From Geobacter sp. UBA4074 (GTDB lineage Bacteria > Desulfobacterota > Desulfuromonadia > Geobacterales > Pseudopelobacteraceae), in the NCBI GenBank assembly GCA_002383415.1, contig DFYU01000104.1:12606-52828 (forward strand): a stretch of DNA of 40,223 nucleotides, written 5' to 3'. Position 1 is the stretch's first letter. Every line of letters starts with the position of its first letter. A program made the position numbers and the translations under genes. This document shows positions 39,735 to 40,223 of the stretch, one piece after another. Below the pieces are notes generated by a model, which worked only from the letters and a program-made list of their open reading frames with translations, had not been told where the DNA came from and did no database searches.

Positions 39735-40045
39735 TTGCCGGCCTCCTCTGTGCTGATGTTGGCGAACGCGTCAGCGACGGTGGTCACGCCGAGTGCGCCG
39801 CGCTTGCGGGCCATTTCGTACAGGTCGCGCAGACCGCTCAGACGGCGATGGATCAGACGGGATTCCGACTCCATGCCCTGGATCGCGAAGGCCAGGTCAT
39901 CGATGGTTGCGTCTTCGAGGCGACGCACGACTTCGTCGGGGCGATTGCCGTCCAGTGCCGGGATGCGGATGTTTTCCGGCAGATCCCGGAGATACATTTC
40001 CGGATGTTTGCGCAGCAGTTCGAGCAGCGTAGGTTTGGTTCTCAT
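39731..40045 (-). CDS. small hypothetical protein of the recombination operon
   Basis: A 104-residue helical protein from the ATG at 40045, five bases after the stop of the gene before it. It begins MRTKPTLLELLRKHPEMYLR and includes RLEDATIDDLAFAIQGMESE and RRLSGLRDLYEMARKRGALG. A longer frame runs back through the neighbouring gene and is rejected. No family is recognised. Coupling to the ATPase by an ATGA overlap suggests a role in the same process. Confidence 0.7.
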   Translation of the reverse strand: MRTKPTLLELLRKHPEMYLRDLPENIRIPALDGNRPDEVVRRLEDATIDDLAFAIQGMESESRLIHRRLSGLRDLYEMARKRGALGVTTVADAFANISTEEAGK

Positions 40046-40050
40046 GGCGC

Positions 40051-40223
40051 TTACTCCTGAAGCAGAGCGAGACGGAAGCCCGGCTTGCCGGTCTTGAGGG
40101 TGCGTGCCGGGGCGAAGGCGCTCTTGAGCGACTCGGGCCACGCGATGAACTTGGTTTCCGAGATCCGGTAGCTGATCTCCACGTACTCGGACGGGTCGTC
40201 ACCGTTGGCAGCGATGCGGCGGG
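40051..40223 (-). CDS. hypothetical protein, 5'-truncated by the window edge
   Basis: A minus-strand frame open from the window end to the TAA at 40051-40053. The visible 56 or so residues include SEYVEISYRISETKFIAWPE and PARTLKTGKPGFRLALLQE. The start lies beyond 40223. The frame has good coding character and sits in the operon with five-base spacing. No family is recognised from this fragment. Confidence 0.65.
   Translation of the reverse strand, partial: RRIAANGDDPSEYVEISYRISETKFIAWPESLKSAFAPARTLKTGKPGFRLALLQE

Overview
The window comes from a high-GC proteobacterial chromosome, probably beta- or gammaproteobacterial judging by codon use and gene families. It has two parts. Bases 1-4588 are the plus-strand end of a stress-tolerance island. 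Bases 4670-40223 are most of a lambda-like, siphovirus-type prophage read mainly on the minus strand. The species cannot be named from the sequence alone.

Left part (1-4588): a truncated thioredoxin, a KefB-type cation/proton antiporter with an RCK domain, a PsiE-family membrane protein, an M48 membrane metalloprotease and a membrane-anchored DegP/HtrA protease follow each other with almost no gaps. As I recall it, this order matches the distal end of the transmissible locus of stress tolerance (locus of heat resistance, LHR/TLQC), which combines protein quality control with envelope and redox maintenance.

Prophage, left to right (opposite to transcription): endolysin, three-helix holin and a small membrane protein (4670-5912); a DUF2793 tail-associated protein and a glycosyltransferase-like protein; the tail tip and hub proteins (6928-10441), one with the four-cysteine spacing of lambda gpL; further tail proteins; a tape measure (13104-15809); a tail-assembly chaperone pair with a T TTT TTC slippery site; tail tube and completion proteins; a gpE-type capsid, gpD-type decoration protein and an S49 protease with a nested scaffold start; portal; gpW-like connector; two fibre-like proteins; and the two terminase subunits (24177-26686).

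Between terminase and the DNA-metabolism genes lies a cassette of five small genes on the opposite (plus) strand, 26816-28859. Four of them have the same leader: a GCTTGGCTTC half-site that usually closes a hairpin, exactly 7 nt, then a conserved block around CAGCGCGTT. This is the least explained structure in the window. To its right are two ParB-methyltransferase fusions with different catalytic motifs (DPPY and SPPY), a non-coding stretch rich in inverted repeats, a DUF6362-like putative regulator, and a replication/recombination block. That block contains a RuvC-like resolvase with an odd repeat-coded N-terminus, a Toprim/RepA-like primase-helicase, a Cas4-like Fe-S nuclease, a DEAH helicase, a putative ssDNA-binding protein and a Sak4-like ATPase.

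No integrase, repressor, tRNA, CRISPR array or insertion sequence is visible. The integrase and immunity region would be expected beyond 40223. Family names such as DUF numbers are from memory and were not searched.
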